This document shows, piece after piece, positions 26,676 to 35,648 of a stretch of 64,000 bases of DNA (position 1 is the stretch's first letter; every line of letters starts with the position of its first letter). Source of the DNA: Niabella aurantiaca DSM 17617 (GTDB lineage: Bacteria > Bacteroidota > Bacteroidia > Chitinophagales > Chitinophagaceae); NCBI RefSeq assembly GCF_000374125.1, contig NZ_KB893645.1, positions 109 through 64,108 of the forward strand. Direction: 5' to 3'. Both the position numbers and the translations under genes were made by a program. The notes beneath the pieces are model-generated. The model was not told where the DNA came from and made no database searches. It was given only the letters and a program-made list of their open reading frames with translations.

Positions 26676-28025
26676 ATGCGGCAGAATAAGGAACTTTTAC
26701 TTGCTTTTTATGGCGATGATTTTACCGGCTCAACGGATGCACTTGAATTTATCTGCAGGGCCGGGGCAAGGGCGGTATTATTTATAGAGCCACCGGATGT
26801 AAAACAACTGGAGGCGTTTGATGATTTGGATGTCATTGGAGTAGCAGGCAAAACCCGTTCCTTGCCTGCCGATGAGCTGGAAACAACACTGGAAACGGCG
26901 TTTCATAAAATGAAAGATTGCGGCGCAAAGCACATTCATTATAAAGTATGCTCTACGTTTGATTCGTCGGCGGCAACGGGCAGTATCGGCCGCGCCATAG
27001 ATACGGGGCAGCGTGTATTTGGGAATCCTCTGGTGCCCGTTTTAGGCGGAACACCCTCCCTGGGGCGTTACTGTGTATTTGGGAACCTGTTTGCCCGGAT
27101 GGGTATTGGCAGTGAAGGCGCGATCTACCGGCTGGACCGCCACCCTTCAATGAGCAAACACCCGGTTACGCCTGCGGATGAAAGCGATCTGCGTATTCAT
27201 CTGCAACGGCAAACTGAAAAAAGGATCGGTCTGATCGATATCATGCAGCTATGCCGGCCGCCGGCATTATGGAATGCGGCGCTCGGGGATGAACAGGCGG
27301 TGCTGATTGATGCCTTATATGAAGCACAACTGGTAACGATCGGAGAATGGCTGGATGGGCATTGCGTAAATCCCGGGGGAGCGATTTTTTCAGTAGGCAC
27401 CTCGGCAATCGAAATGGCATTGGGCCGCTACTGGAATCAAAAAGGTGTATTGCAGCCGGTTACCACCTGGGATCATCCGGGCAAAGCAGCGCCGTTATTG
27501 GTGATTTCCGGCAGCTGTTCACCTGTAACGGCAGGCCAGATCGGCTGGGCAAAAGCAAATGGGTTTGAAGAGCTGGTGCTGGATGCAACAAAAGCCTGCA
27601 ACGATGAGCCAGACACGGTTTTGGATGAGAAGCTGGATCGGCTGTTGGCAAACGGAAACAGTGTCGTCATACATACGGGCACGAAGGAAGGAGGAACGCT
27701 TTCTTCCCGGAAGTTGGGCACCACACTGGGCGGGCTGGCAAAAAAAGCAGTGGTGACACACCGTGTTAAGCGGGTGGTCATTGCCGGAGGGGATACCAGC
27801 AGTTATGCGGCCCGGGCAATGGAGATCGAAGCAGTAGAGATGATCGCTCCCCTTGTAAGCGGGGCGCCCCTGTGCAGGGCACGGTCGTTGCATTCCGCCA
27901 TAAATGGGCTGGAAGTGAATTTTAAGGGAGGGCAGGTAGGCGCTGCGGATTATTTTGGCGTTCTCTTAAACGGGGAGCTGGAAAAAACGGAAGGTGCCCC
28001 GGGGACACCGGGAAACGCATTATAA
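26676..28025 (+). CDS. DUF1537 four-carbon acid sugar kinase family, OiaK-like candidate
   Basis: A 449-residue cytosolic kinase of the DUF1537 family. The N-terminal domain has G-D-D-F-T-G-S-T-D-A, the family hallmark, then H-Y-K-V-C-S-T-F-D-S-S and R-H-P-S-M-S-K-H-P-V-T-P. The C-terminal nucleotide-binding domain has L-V-I-S-G-S-C-S-P-V-T, then V-I-A-G-G-D-T-S-S-Y-A and A-P-L-V-S-G-A-P-L-C. Known members phosphorylate 3-oxo-tetronates, threonates or 3-oxo-isoapionate. Because it is 3 bp from a RuBisCO-like gene and in a locus with an apiosidase, 3-oxo-isoapionate kinase (OiaK) is the favoured reading. The next gene starts 29 bp downstream, so the operon continues. Confidence 0.85.
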   Translation: MRQNKELLLAFYGDDFTGSTDALEFICRAGARAVLFIEPPDVKQLEAFDDLDVIGVAGKTRSLPADELETTLETAFHKMKDCGAKHIHYKVCSTFDSSAATGSIGRAIDTGQRVFGNPLVPVLGGTPSLGRYCVFGNLFARMGIGSEGAIYRLDRHPSMSKHPVTPADESDLRIHLQRQTEKRIGLIDIMQLCRPPALWNAALGDEQAVLIDALYEAQLVTIGEWLDGHCVNPGGAIFSVGTSAIEMALGRYWNQKGVLQPVTTWDHPGKAAPLLVISGSCSPVTAGQIGWAKANGFEELVLDATKACNDEPDTVLDEKLDRLLANGNSVVIHTGTKEGGTLSSRKLGTTLGGLAKKAVVTHRVKRVVIAGGDTSSYAARAMEIEAVEMIAPLVSGAPLCRARSLHSAINGLEVNFKGGQVGAADYFGVLLNGELEKTEGAPGTPGNAL

Positions 28026-28054
28026 AAGAAATAATAACGAATAAAAAAAACAAT

Positions 28055-28717
28055 ATGGCAAAAAAAACATTGGGCCTGGTACATACGTCAGCAACGCTGG
28101 TGCCGGTATTTGCGGAGCTATGTAAGCAATATATCCCGGATGTGAATGTATTTAATATCGTCGATGACAGCCTGATCAAAAATACGATCGCCTGTGGAGC
28201 GCTGACACCGCAAACGGGAAAGCGGGTGGTAGACTATGCGGGTTCGGCGCAGGATGCGGGTGCCGATTATATCCTGTTTACCTGCTCATCCATTGGTCCG
28301 GCTGTAGAAACAGCGGCTACATTAAGTACGGTTCCGGTTTTGCGGGTAGACCAGCCGATGGCGGATAAGGCCATTGCCGCCGGACGTAAGATAGGGGTGA
28401 TCGCCACCCTGGCAACCACGCTGGAGCCTACCAGTGATCTGGTAAGGCGCCGCGCGGCGCTGGCCGGAAAGGAGATCGGGCTGGTACCGGTACTTTGCGA
28501 GGGGGCGTTTGATGCGCTCATGAGCGGGGATGCAGCTACACATGATCAAAAAGTGGGCGCAGCACTGAAACAACTGTCTGATGAAGTGGAAGTGATCCTG
28601 CTGGCCCAGGCTTCAATGGCGCGGGTGGTAGATACGCTGGCGGAAGAAGATAAGAAAGTGCCCATATTGGCGAGTCCGCCGATCGCGATGGAATACCTCG
28701 CAGCATTGCTTGCTTAG
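28055..28717 (+). CDS. Asp/Glu racemase-fold protein with one catalytic Cys
   Basis: A 220-residue cytosolic protein of the aspartate/glutamate racemase superfamily. The first Cys motif is present at Cys77 (L-F-T-C-S-S-I-G), and R-V-D-Q-P-M and G-V-I-A-T-L fit the fold. In place of the second Cys motif (usually G-C-T) residues 184-187 read A-Q-A-S, so a two-base racemisation is not possible in the usual way. One-Cys members include arylmalonate decarboxylases; in maleate isomerases both Cys are normally kept. It is co-directional with the RuBisCO-like and kinase genes, with gaps of 29 and 33 bp, and probably handles an acid intermediate of the same pathway, as isomerase or decarboxylase. Exact reaction unknown. 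Confidence 0.7.
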   Translation: MAKKTLGLVHTSATLVPVFAELCKQYIPDVNVFNIVDDSLIKNTIACGALTPQTGKRVVDYAGSAQDAGADYILFTCSSIGPAVETAATLSTVPVLRVDQPMADKAIAAGRKIGVIATLATTLEPTSDLVRRRAALAGKEIGLVPVLCEGAFDALMSGDAATHDQKVGAALKQLSDEVEVILLAQASMARVVDTLAEEDKKVPILASPPIAMEYLAALLA

Positions 28718-28750
28718 CAGAACCGAACCGTTCGGGTGATAAAATAAAAA

Positions 28751-30088
28751 ATGCGCCGTCATATGCAAAAATTATACAGGATTAGTTTAATAGGCAGTGG
28801 TATTGCAGCAGTTGTATCCCTGGCAGGTTTGACACTGCATATTGCAGCGGTTGCCCAGGCCTTTGTGCTGATCGCCACGATCCTGCTGGCGTTGGGATTG
28901 GGCGCCCTGCCTTCCATGAAAGGGTATCAATATACAGCATGGATCATTGCAGCGGTGGTCGCCGGTATGATCTACCCGGAGGCATTTACCAGCTGGGGAT
29001 CCATAGATCTTCGCGATAAAACACTGATACTGGTGATCGTTCAGCTGGTGATGTTTGGTATGGGCACACATATGAGCCTGAAGGATTTCAAAGGGCTGGC
29101 AACAACAGGCAAAGGCGTTCTGGTTGGATTGTTCTGTCATTTTTCCATAATGCCGCTAATGGGGTATTTATTGACAAGGCTGTTTCATTTTGATGCAGAA
29201 ATTGCTGCGGGGATCATATTAATTGGCAGCTGCAGCAGCGGGCTGGCTTCCAATGTAATGGTTTACCTGGCACGTGCCAATCTCGTATTGTCTGTGATCG
29301 TAACAGCAATGGCTACGCTGGCGGCGCCCTTTCTTACGCCGTTGCTGATGAAGACCTTTGCGGGTACGTTGATTGATGTAAAGTTTGCAGACATGATGAT
29401 TGAGATCATCAAGATCGTGATCGTGCCCATTGGCGCAGCCCTGTTGCATGATTATTTAAAGCATACCGCTCCGGCTAAAAAAAGAAAGCTGTATGGTGTG
29501 GCGGTGGTTTGCGCGCTCTATGCTATCGGACTATTGCTGGGAGGATATGATTGGATGCAAGCCAGGATCGGAGTTCATACGGTATTGCAGTCGCTGGAGC
29601 TTTCAGGATTCCTTGCGGGTGCTGTGGTAGCAGGTGTGGTGTACCATTGGTTGCAGCACCGGTACCCGGCGATAGATAAAGGAATGCCGTATATCTCCAT
29701 GTTTGGCATTGTTTATTTTACAACCGTTACCACGGCTGCGGGGAGGGATCATCTGATGCAGGTAGGGGCACTTTTGTTCATTGCCTCGGTCATTCATAAT
29801 GCCGCAGGATATTTTTTCGGATACTGGCTAAGCCGCTTATTCGGGATGGATAAGCATTCAAGTCGCACAATTGCTTTTGAAGTAGGTTTGCAGAATGGCG
29901 GCATGGCCAGCGGCCTGGCAGGAAGTATGGGAAAGCTGGGTACGGTTGGTCTGGCGGCGGCTGTTTTTAGCCCGTGGATGAATATCAGCGGCAGCATCCT
30001 GGCTAATTATTGGAGAAGAAGACCCGTGACAGCACCGGAAAAGGGATTAAAGGAACCGGAGGTCAGCTTAAAGGAGGGGGCGTTTTAA
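28751..30088 (+). CDS. BASS-family organic acid:sodium symporter
   Basis: A 445-residue inner-membrane protein with about 12 helices, of the bile acid:Na+ symporter type. Marks are V-M-F-G-M-G-T-H-M-S-L-K-D-F near residue 100, G-S-C-S-S-G-L-A-S-N-V-M-V-Y-L-A-R-A-N near 158 (Na+-site region), and F-E-V-G-L-Q-N-G-G-M-A near 376. The first two helices and the extended middle are longer than in the 300-residue members. A second ATG at 28763 would shorten it by four residues. Members carry carboxylates, so it could import or export an acid sugar used by the RuBisCO-like/kinase module just upstream. Confidence 0.82.
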   Translation: MRRHMQKLYRISLIGSGIAAVVSLAGLTLHIAAVAQAFVLIATILLALGLGALPSMKGYQYTAWIIAAVVAGMIYPEAFTSWGSIDLRDKTLILVIVQLVMFGMGTHMSLKDFKGLATTGKGVLVGLFCHFSIMPLMGYLLTRLFHFDAEIAAGIILIGSCSSGLASNVMVYLARANLVLSVIVTAMATLAAPFLTPLLMKTFAGTLIDVKFADMMIEIIKIVIVPIGAALLHDYLKHTAPAKKRKLYGVAVVCALYAIGLLLGGYDWMQARIGVHTVLQSLELSGFLAGAVVAGVVYHWLQHRYPAIDKGMPYISMFGIVYFTTVTTAAGRDHLMQVGALLFIASVIHNAAGYFFGYWLSRLFGMDKHSSRTIAFEVGLQNGGMASGLAGSMGKLGTVGLAAAVFSPWMNISGSILANYWRRRPVTAPEKGLKEPEVSLKEGAF

Positions 30089-30184
30089 AATTGGATAATG
30101 GATTTAGGCTGGATCTGGGGCATGGACATTCATGGCAATTTAGTTAACAGACGAAGCTGAATGTCTTAATAAAAAATATCAGAT

Positions 30185-33100
30185 ATGTTGGGTTTAAGAT
30201 CATTGATCGTTATAGGTGCTTTACTTTTTTTGTTGCCGGAGGGTAAAGGGCAGCGCAGTGTGGTGCCCTCTCTGGAAGCGGTGCTGGCCCACCCTCCGCA
30301 AGATGCCCGTCCCTGGGTGTTCTGGTACTGGATGCATGCGGCGGTCTCCAAAGAGGGCATCACTGCCGACCTGGAATCGATGAAAAATGCCGGGATCGGT
30401 GGCGCCTACCTGATGCCGATCGGTGATACCTCCGTAAAGCTGCCCTATGCACATCCGGTGCGGCAGCTCACTCCGAAATGGTGGGGCATGGTCAATCATG
30501 CGATGAAGGAGGCAAAGCGGCTGAACTTAAAGCTGGCCATGCATTTCAGTGATGGCTTTGCGCTGGGTGGTGGTCCCTGGATCACTCCCGAACAGTCTAT
30601 GCAAAAGCTTACCTGGAGCAAGACCTATATAAAAACCGGATCAAAAATGCCTGTTACGCTGGATCAGCCGGCATCGAATGAAGACTATTACCGCGATGTG
30701 GCCGTTTTTGCCTACCCGGCTAAAAGCCGGGTGGCATTTGCAGATCAAAAGGCCAGGCCGCTGGTCAGAACGAGCACCGGTGTTGCGGCGGATTTCCTTG
30801 CCCTGCCGGATACCGGGAATAAACAGAGCTTTAAAACAGATAGTGCTGCATGGATCCGGTACGAATATCCCGGGCCTTTTACCATAAGATCGGTGCGTAT
30901 TCATATTGGGGGCAATAACTATCAGGCCTTACGGCTGATCCTGGAAAGCAGTGATGACGGCCTGCATTTTAAAAGGATCGCCCGGCTGGAGCCGCCCCGC
31001 CATGGCTGGCAGGATACGGACGAAGATTACACGTTTTCCATACCCGCTGCGACAGCAAAATTTTTTCGCTTTGTTTATGATCAAACAGGTGCTGAGCCGG
31101 GGGCGGAGGACCTGGATGCGGCAAAATGGAAACCTTCGCTGAAGGTGATGGGGATCTATCTGAACGATGAGCCGGTGATCAACCAGTATGAAGCGAAGAA
31201 CGGCAGTATATGGCGGGTTGCTGCAAACACAGACAGCCTGCAGGTTCCGGACCGGGATGCGGTATCATTAAAAGATGTTATTGATCTGACCGGAAAAATG
31301 AATAGCGACGGAACGCTGAACTGGGCGCCTCCGTCGGGCAATTGGGTCATTGTACGCATCGGGCATACCAGCACCGGGCATGTAAACGCCACCGGCGGTG
31401 CAGGAAAAGGACTGGAATGTGATAAGTTTGACCCGGAGGCGATAAGGCTGCAGTTTGATAGCTGGTTTGCAAAAGCTTTTGAAAAAACAGATCCGGGTAT
31501 TGCAAAAGAAGTGCTGAAAGTTTTTCATGTGGACAGCTGGGAATGCGGCAGTCAGAACTGGGGCCATAACTTTCTTTCTGAATTCCGGCGGCGGCGCGGA
31601 TACGATCTGCAGCCGTATCTGCTGGTGATGACCGGTGTGCCGCTGGAAACTGCAGCCGCTTCAGAAAGGATCCTGCATGATGTGCGTACCACCATTGCGG
31701 AGCTGATCCGGGATGTTTTTTATACTACTTTGCAGGAGCTGGCACATCAAAAAGGAACCCGCTTCAGTGCAGAAAGTGTGGCGCCCACCATGGTGAGTGA
31801 CGGGCTGCTGCACTACCAGTCGACAGATATTCCCATGGGCGAGTTCTGGCTCAATAGCCCTACGCACGACAAGCCCAATGATATGCTGGATGCGATCAGC
31901 GGTGCACATATCTATGGCAAGAATATTATACAGGCAGAGGCATTTACGACCTTACGAATGGACTGGGGCGAACATCCCGGTAACCTTAAAGTGCTGGGTG
32001 ACCGCAATTTTGCAATGGGCATCAATAAAATGGTGTTGCATGTGTTTGCCCACAACCCCTTCGTCAACAAAAAGCCGGGGGTGACCCTTGATGGGATCGG
32101 CCTGTATTTTCAGCGGGACCAGACCTGGATGAAGCCCGGTAAAGCCTGGATCGATTACCTGGCAAGGACTTCTGCGTTATTGCAGTTGGGGAAACCCGTT
32201 GCGGATATTGCCGTGTTTACGGGGGAAGAGCTGCCCCGGCGCTCTGTGCTGCCGGAGCGGCTGGTACAAACGCTTCCCGGCCTCTTTGGAGCCGTAGCGG
32301 TGGCCCGTGAAAAAATAAGGATGGAGAATGCCGGGCAACCTATGACCCGGCAGCCCTCCGGTGTACTGCATGCCGCCAATATTGCAGATCCCGGTGACTA
32401 CATCAATGCCCTGCATGGATATAAATATGATTGTTTTAACCCGGATGTATTATTGAAAATGTATGTGGAGAAGGGCAGGGTAGTTACACCGGGCGGTGCT
32501 TCCTATGCGGTGCTGGTAATTCCGGGCAAACAGGCCCTGAACCCGAACAGCCACCTGCTGTCGGTAGCGGTGGCAAAAAAGATACAACAGCTGGTGCAGG
32601 ATGGAGCTACGGTCATTATGGACAGAGGGTTTGATGCCACCATTGATTTTAAAGAGAGCGAAACCGGATTACAGGCGATATTAAAAGAGCTGTATGCAAG
32701 CAGGAACCTGATTGCTGCACCCTACCGGGAACAGGATCTCCGGAGGATCGGTCTGGAGAAGGATGTGGAAGTATTGAAAGGCAGCGATACCATTGCATGG
32801 GCACATCGCCGTCTTCTGGACGGGGATCTTTATTTTATTTCCAATCCCGTTGAACGAAAACGCACGTTGGAAATAGCGTTCCGGGTAAAAGAGGGCATGC
32901 CGCAGTTATTAGACGCTGTAACAGGCAGTGTAACGGGCACAGCGAGCTGGCGCAGGGAAGGAGCACGCACGGTGGTGGATATTGATTTGGAACCCAACGC
33001 ATCCGTGTTCATCCATTTTAAAAAAGCGGGGCGGCAACAATCCGCCGCAAAACAACCGTCGCGGACAAGAGAAACCGGGGCGGTTGTTTCCGGTAATTGG

Positions 33101-33550
33101 CAGGTGCAGTTTGATCCCGCGTTTGGTGGCCCGCGGTCCGTTGTGGCGATGAAGACGCTGAAACTCTGGAATGCATTTGATGAGCCGGCGATTAAATATT
33201 ATTCCGGCACGGCTCTCTACAGGAATCAATTTAAATGGAACCGGCCATCCACTGGTCGGCCCGTCTGGCTGGAGCTGGACAGTCTGTACAACCTGGCTTC
33301 AGTAAACGTAAACGGTATTGATTGCGGTACCGTCTGGACCTACCCGTACAGGGTGGATATTTCAAAAGCAGTTAAAAAAGGGACCAATACCCTGGAAATA
33401 GCAGTTACCAATACCTGGGCAAACCGGCTGGCGGGCGATCAGCAGCTGCCGGAAGCAAAACGGGTCACCTGGACCACGGCGCCCATTCGCCTGCAGGGGA
33501 AACCACTGCTGCCGGCCGGTTTGAAGGGGGAGGTCCGGATTGTTCAATAA
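30185..33550 (+). CDS. Secreted alpha-L-rhamnosidase (GH106)
   Basis: A 1121-residue exported enzyme (signal peptide ends G-K-G-Q). It matches GH106 in length and order: P-R-P-W-V-F-W-Y-W-M-H near residue 42, M-K-N-A-G-I-G-G-A-Y-L-M-P, K-L-A-M-H-F-S-D-G-F near residue 118 (the family's W-x-N-G-position variant), H-V-D-S-W-E-C-G-S-Q-N-W around 448, and F-S-A-E-S-V-A-P-T near 535 with a candidate catalytic Glu. The last 150 residues are a GH2-type beta-sandwich (L-W-L-D/E-L and N-T-L-E-I-A-V-T-N-T-W-x-N-R). A Bacteroides GH106 acts on RG-II, which fits this locus. It starts 96 bp after the BASS gene. Confidence 0.88.
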   Translation: MLGLRSLIVIGALLFLLPEGKGQRSVVPSLEAVLAHPPQDARPWVFWYWMHAAVSKEGITADLESMKNAGIGGAYLMPIGDTSVKLPYAHPVRQLTPKWWGMVNHAMKEAKRLNLKLAMHFSDGFALGGGPWITPEQSMQKLTWSKTYIKTGSKMPVTLDQPASNEDYYRDVAVFAYPAKSRVAFADQKARPLVRTSTGVAADFLALPDTGNKQSFKTDSAAWIRYEYPGPFTIRSVRIHIGGNNYQALRLILESSDDGLHFKRIARLEPPRHGWQDTDEDYTFSIPAATAKFFRFVYDQTGAEPGAEDLDAAKWKPSLKVMGIYLNDEPVINQYEAKNGSIWRVAANTDSLQVPDRDAVSLKDVIDLTGKMNSDGTLNWAPPSGNWVIVRIGHTSTGHVNATGGAGKGLECDKFDPEAIRLQFDSWFAKAFEKTDPGIAKEVLKVFHVDSWECGSQNWGHNFLSEFRRRRGYDLQPYLLVMTGVPLETAAASERILHDVRTTIAELIRDVFYTTLQELAHQKGTRFSAESVAPTMVSDGLLHYQSTDIPMGEFWLNSPTHDKPNDMLDAISGAHIYGKNIIQAEAFTTLRMDWGEHPGNLKVLGDRNFAMGINKMVLHVFAHNPFVNKKPGVTLDGIGLYFQRDQTWMKPGKAWIDYLARTSALLQLGKPVADIAVFTGEELPRRSVLPERLVQTLPGLFGAVAVAREKIRMENAGQPMTRQPSGVLHAANIADPGDYINALHGYKYDCFNPDVLLKMYVEKGRVVTPGGASYAVLVIPGKQALNPNSHLLSVAVAKKIQQLVQDGATVIMDRGFDATIDFKESETGLQAILKELYASRNLIAAPYREQDLRRIGLEKDVEVLKGSDTIAWAHRRLLDGDLYFISNPVERKRTLEIAFRVKEGMPQLLDAVTGSVTGTASWRREGARTVVDIDLEPNASVFIHFKKAGRQQSAAKQPSRTRETGAVVSGNWQVQFDPAFGGPRSVVAMKTLKLWNAFDEPAIKYYSGTALYRNQFKWNRPSTGRPVWLELDSLYNLASVNVNGIDCGTVWTYPYRVDISKAVKKGTNTLEIAVTNTWANRLAGDQQLPEAKRVTWTTAPIRLQGKPLLPAGLKGEVRIVQ

Positions 33551-34179
33551 TAATGAACCGGTATCAAAATGCGCTTTACAAATTATGCGCGTGGTTTGAA
33601 TCAAAAGTCGTTTTAAACCGTGCTGTCATTCTGAACTCCCGACCAGACGGGCAGTTGGGCGATTGATTCACAATCTTTTGGTAGTCAGTTAAACCTTAGA
33701 AGCTTTTTAAAAACAGCATTTTGATTCTTCTTATAAGCGTCATCCTGCGCGTTGTTTTAACGAGGGCGTAATTTCATAAGTGCCCTTGGGGATGGATCAT
33801 CATGTCCCGGGCCCAAGGCGCTCTGTTGTGCTTTTGGACTTATAAACGGGTTGAGACCTGTTCTTGCCGGATCTTTCGAGGCCATGCCTCTTGTGCTAAA
33901 ATAATTGAAATTACCCGCACTTGCTAAGGCATTCGGGTCCGACCGGGGTCATCCAGGCGGGCAGGCGGAGATACAACCCCGTGGCGCAGATCATGGTTTA
34001 TGTTTTCCAAACCATTTAAAAAGATACACATTTTAATAAAATGGATACCGGTCCATTATGGGACCTGCGCAAGCTATGAATATAGAAGGACAATAAAGCG
34101 ATCGCTATCGCCGGGGAGATGAATGGAACGGAGCCGTAACGGCATTTCTTGTCCCCGGATATCCCAAATTCCCGCAGGG
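33551..34179. other. Long intergenic region with repeats
   Basis: No credible gene in 629 bases. A GTCATTCTGAACTCCC-type segment (about 33623) resembles the GTCATGCTGAA repeats seen elsewhere in the window, and 33726-33790 is the inverted copy of the element at 5266. The region separates two convergent genes and may hold terminators, but I cannot define one exactly. Confidence 0.5.
33726..33790 (-). repeat. Dispersed intergenic element, copy B (inverted)
   Basis: The reverse complement carries GGGCACTTA, GAAATTACG, ACAACGCGC, GGATG and CGCTTATAAG in the same order as 5266-5328, with a longer spacer after GAAATTACG. Confidence 0.7.
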
Positions 34180-34887
34180 CTATTGTTTGGGACGTATAAA
34201 CTCCTTATACCGGTCATTGATATATACGATTATATCCGCATGATCCAGGGTACGGGCCAGCTTATAGGACGGGCGGTACCGGTACATGAACTGGTGTAAT
34301 GAATCGTTTTTTAGACCGGTGAGCTTGCTTACCCAGGCGGGAGAAAAAACATAGTCGATATAGGCTTCTTCTTCATTCTTAATAAGCTGCTTCCGGAATT
34401 TCCGTTGCTCCCTTGCTTTTCTTGAAAAATGGGAGATCGGGCTTACAGAGATCCCAAACCCATCGGAAGGGCGGTTGCCACCGGTAATGCCTGGTCCCTT
34501 CTCAAAATACCGGCCATATTCCTCTCTTCTTCTCAGGGAATCCAGCTGATAATTGCTGATCACGGTTACGTTTTTAAGGGTGTGCGGGTCTTCTTTCAGC
34601 CCAACGTCGTAACCGGTCTTTAACAGCTGCTCTTCTACTTTTACCGTATCGCTGGTAAGGCCGGTAAAGGAAAATACAACAATATCTTTATTCTTTGCTT
34701 CGATGATATAGGTGCCTGCCGGAGTAGAAATGGCTGTTTTACCACTGGTGATATTGGTAACGGATGCACCCGGAACCGGCGAGTCATTGGTGTACACAAA
34801 AATATTCCCTTTCAGGTAGGTCTGGCCAAACCCTGCCGCCGGCAGCAACAGCGTGCCCAGAAATAGTATAAGCATTCCCCTTGGCAT
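34180..34887 (-). CDS. Exported protein with carboxypeptidase-regulatory-like domain
   Basis: A 235-residue exported protein starting MPRGMLILFLG (34887; the frame extends 17 codons further but that part does not look like a signal peptide start). After the signal peptide, residues about 22-95 resemble the CarboxypepD_reg-like beta-sandwich found at the front of SusC proteins: G-N-I-F-V-Y-T-N-D-S-P-V-P-G-A-S-V, then G-T-Y-I-I-E-A and V-F-S-F-T-G-L. The C-terminal 130 residues are charged and helical and are not recognised. Proteins of this design without a barrel are widespread in Bacteroidota, role unknown. It lies 88 bp from the lipoprotein gene upstream on the same strand. Confidence 0.6.
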   Translation of the reverse strand: MPRGMLILFLGTLLLPAAGFGQTYLKGNIFVYTNDSPVPGASVTNITSGKTAISTPAGTYIIEAKNKDIVVFSFTGLTSDTVKVEEQLLKTGYDVGLKEDPHTLKNVTVISNYQLDSLRRREEYGRYFEKGPGITGGNRPSDGFGISVSPISHFSRKAREQRKFRKQLIKNEEEAYIDYVFSPAWVSKLTGLKNDSLHQFMYRYRPSYKLARTLDHADIIVYINDRYKEFIRPKQ

Positions 34888-34975
34888 GGGTATTAAAATT
34901 AAGCAGGCTTTTCGTTGCGGCATTGATGGTGCATCCAATTTTTTGTTAAAAACGCTTTAAGGACCCATGCAGCAA

Positions 34976-35476
34976 TTACTGAGCCTTGCTGTAGTCCAGT
35001 TGGTTTAAGGTAATGGTCTTCAGAACATCTCCTGAATTTTTTTTAGTTACCGACCACCGGGTTTCATTAAAGATATTGGCAATATCTTTCCCGCAATCGG
35101 GCTCTGCTGTTGCGGAAGGCACAAGGTGGCAATTGACATCTGTTTTTTGTTTTTCTCCGATGGTGATCCGCGCCATATTGGGAGGTGGTTGTATCAGATG
35201 GGGGGCGCAGTCTTTCAGGCAGATGGTCTCCACGATCTGGGTACTGGAATTGGCATCCACAATAATTTTTTCACCCAAAAGAAGAATCGTGGTATCTCCA
35301 CCAGGTCGGATACGGACATTCAGATACTGTATGGTGACCGGTTCCGGTAAGGGGTTTTCAAAAATGGTGGTCTGGGTATATTTGTCAGGCGTAGAATCTC
35401 CGTTCTTCTGACAGCCGGCGACTGACCCGGCGATCCAAAGAATGAACAACAATTTTATGTACCTGAAACCATTCAT
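34976..35476 (-). CDS. Lipoprotein of unknown function
   Basis: A 166-residue predicted lipoprotein with lipobox V-A-G-C at residues 19-22 followed by Q-K-N-G-D. The mature part has several Cys (E-T-I-C-L-K-D-C-A-P, V-N-C-H-L, D-C-G-K) that could form disulphides in the periplasm. No domain recognised. It precedes the carboxypeptidase-regulatory-like gene on the same strand and they may be co-transcribed. The S9 peptidase gene is divergent. Confidence 0.6.
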   Translation of the reverse strand: MNGFRYIKLLFILWIAGSVAGCQKNGDSTPDKYTQTTIFENPLPEPVTIQYLNVRIRPGGDTTILLLGEKIIVDANSSTQIVETICLKDCAPHLIQPPPNMARITIGEKQKTDVNCHLVPSATAEPDCGKDIANIFNETRWSVTKKNSGDVLKTITLNQLDYSKAQ

Positions 35477-35648
35477 TTACTTCTTTTAACAGCACGCGTA
35501 TTGGTTTTGCAAAAAACAACAGGTGGCTACGCTTCATAACCGGCAACAATGCCTGGCAGCCGGGACCTGATAACCCGCAGATACAAATTTCCGAAAATTT
35601 AAGCTAATTTGGCCGGAAATTTTTGGAGCAGGTTTAATTGTATTGTTT

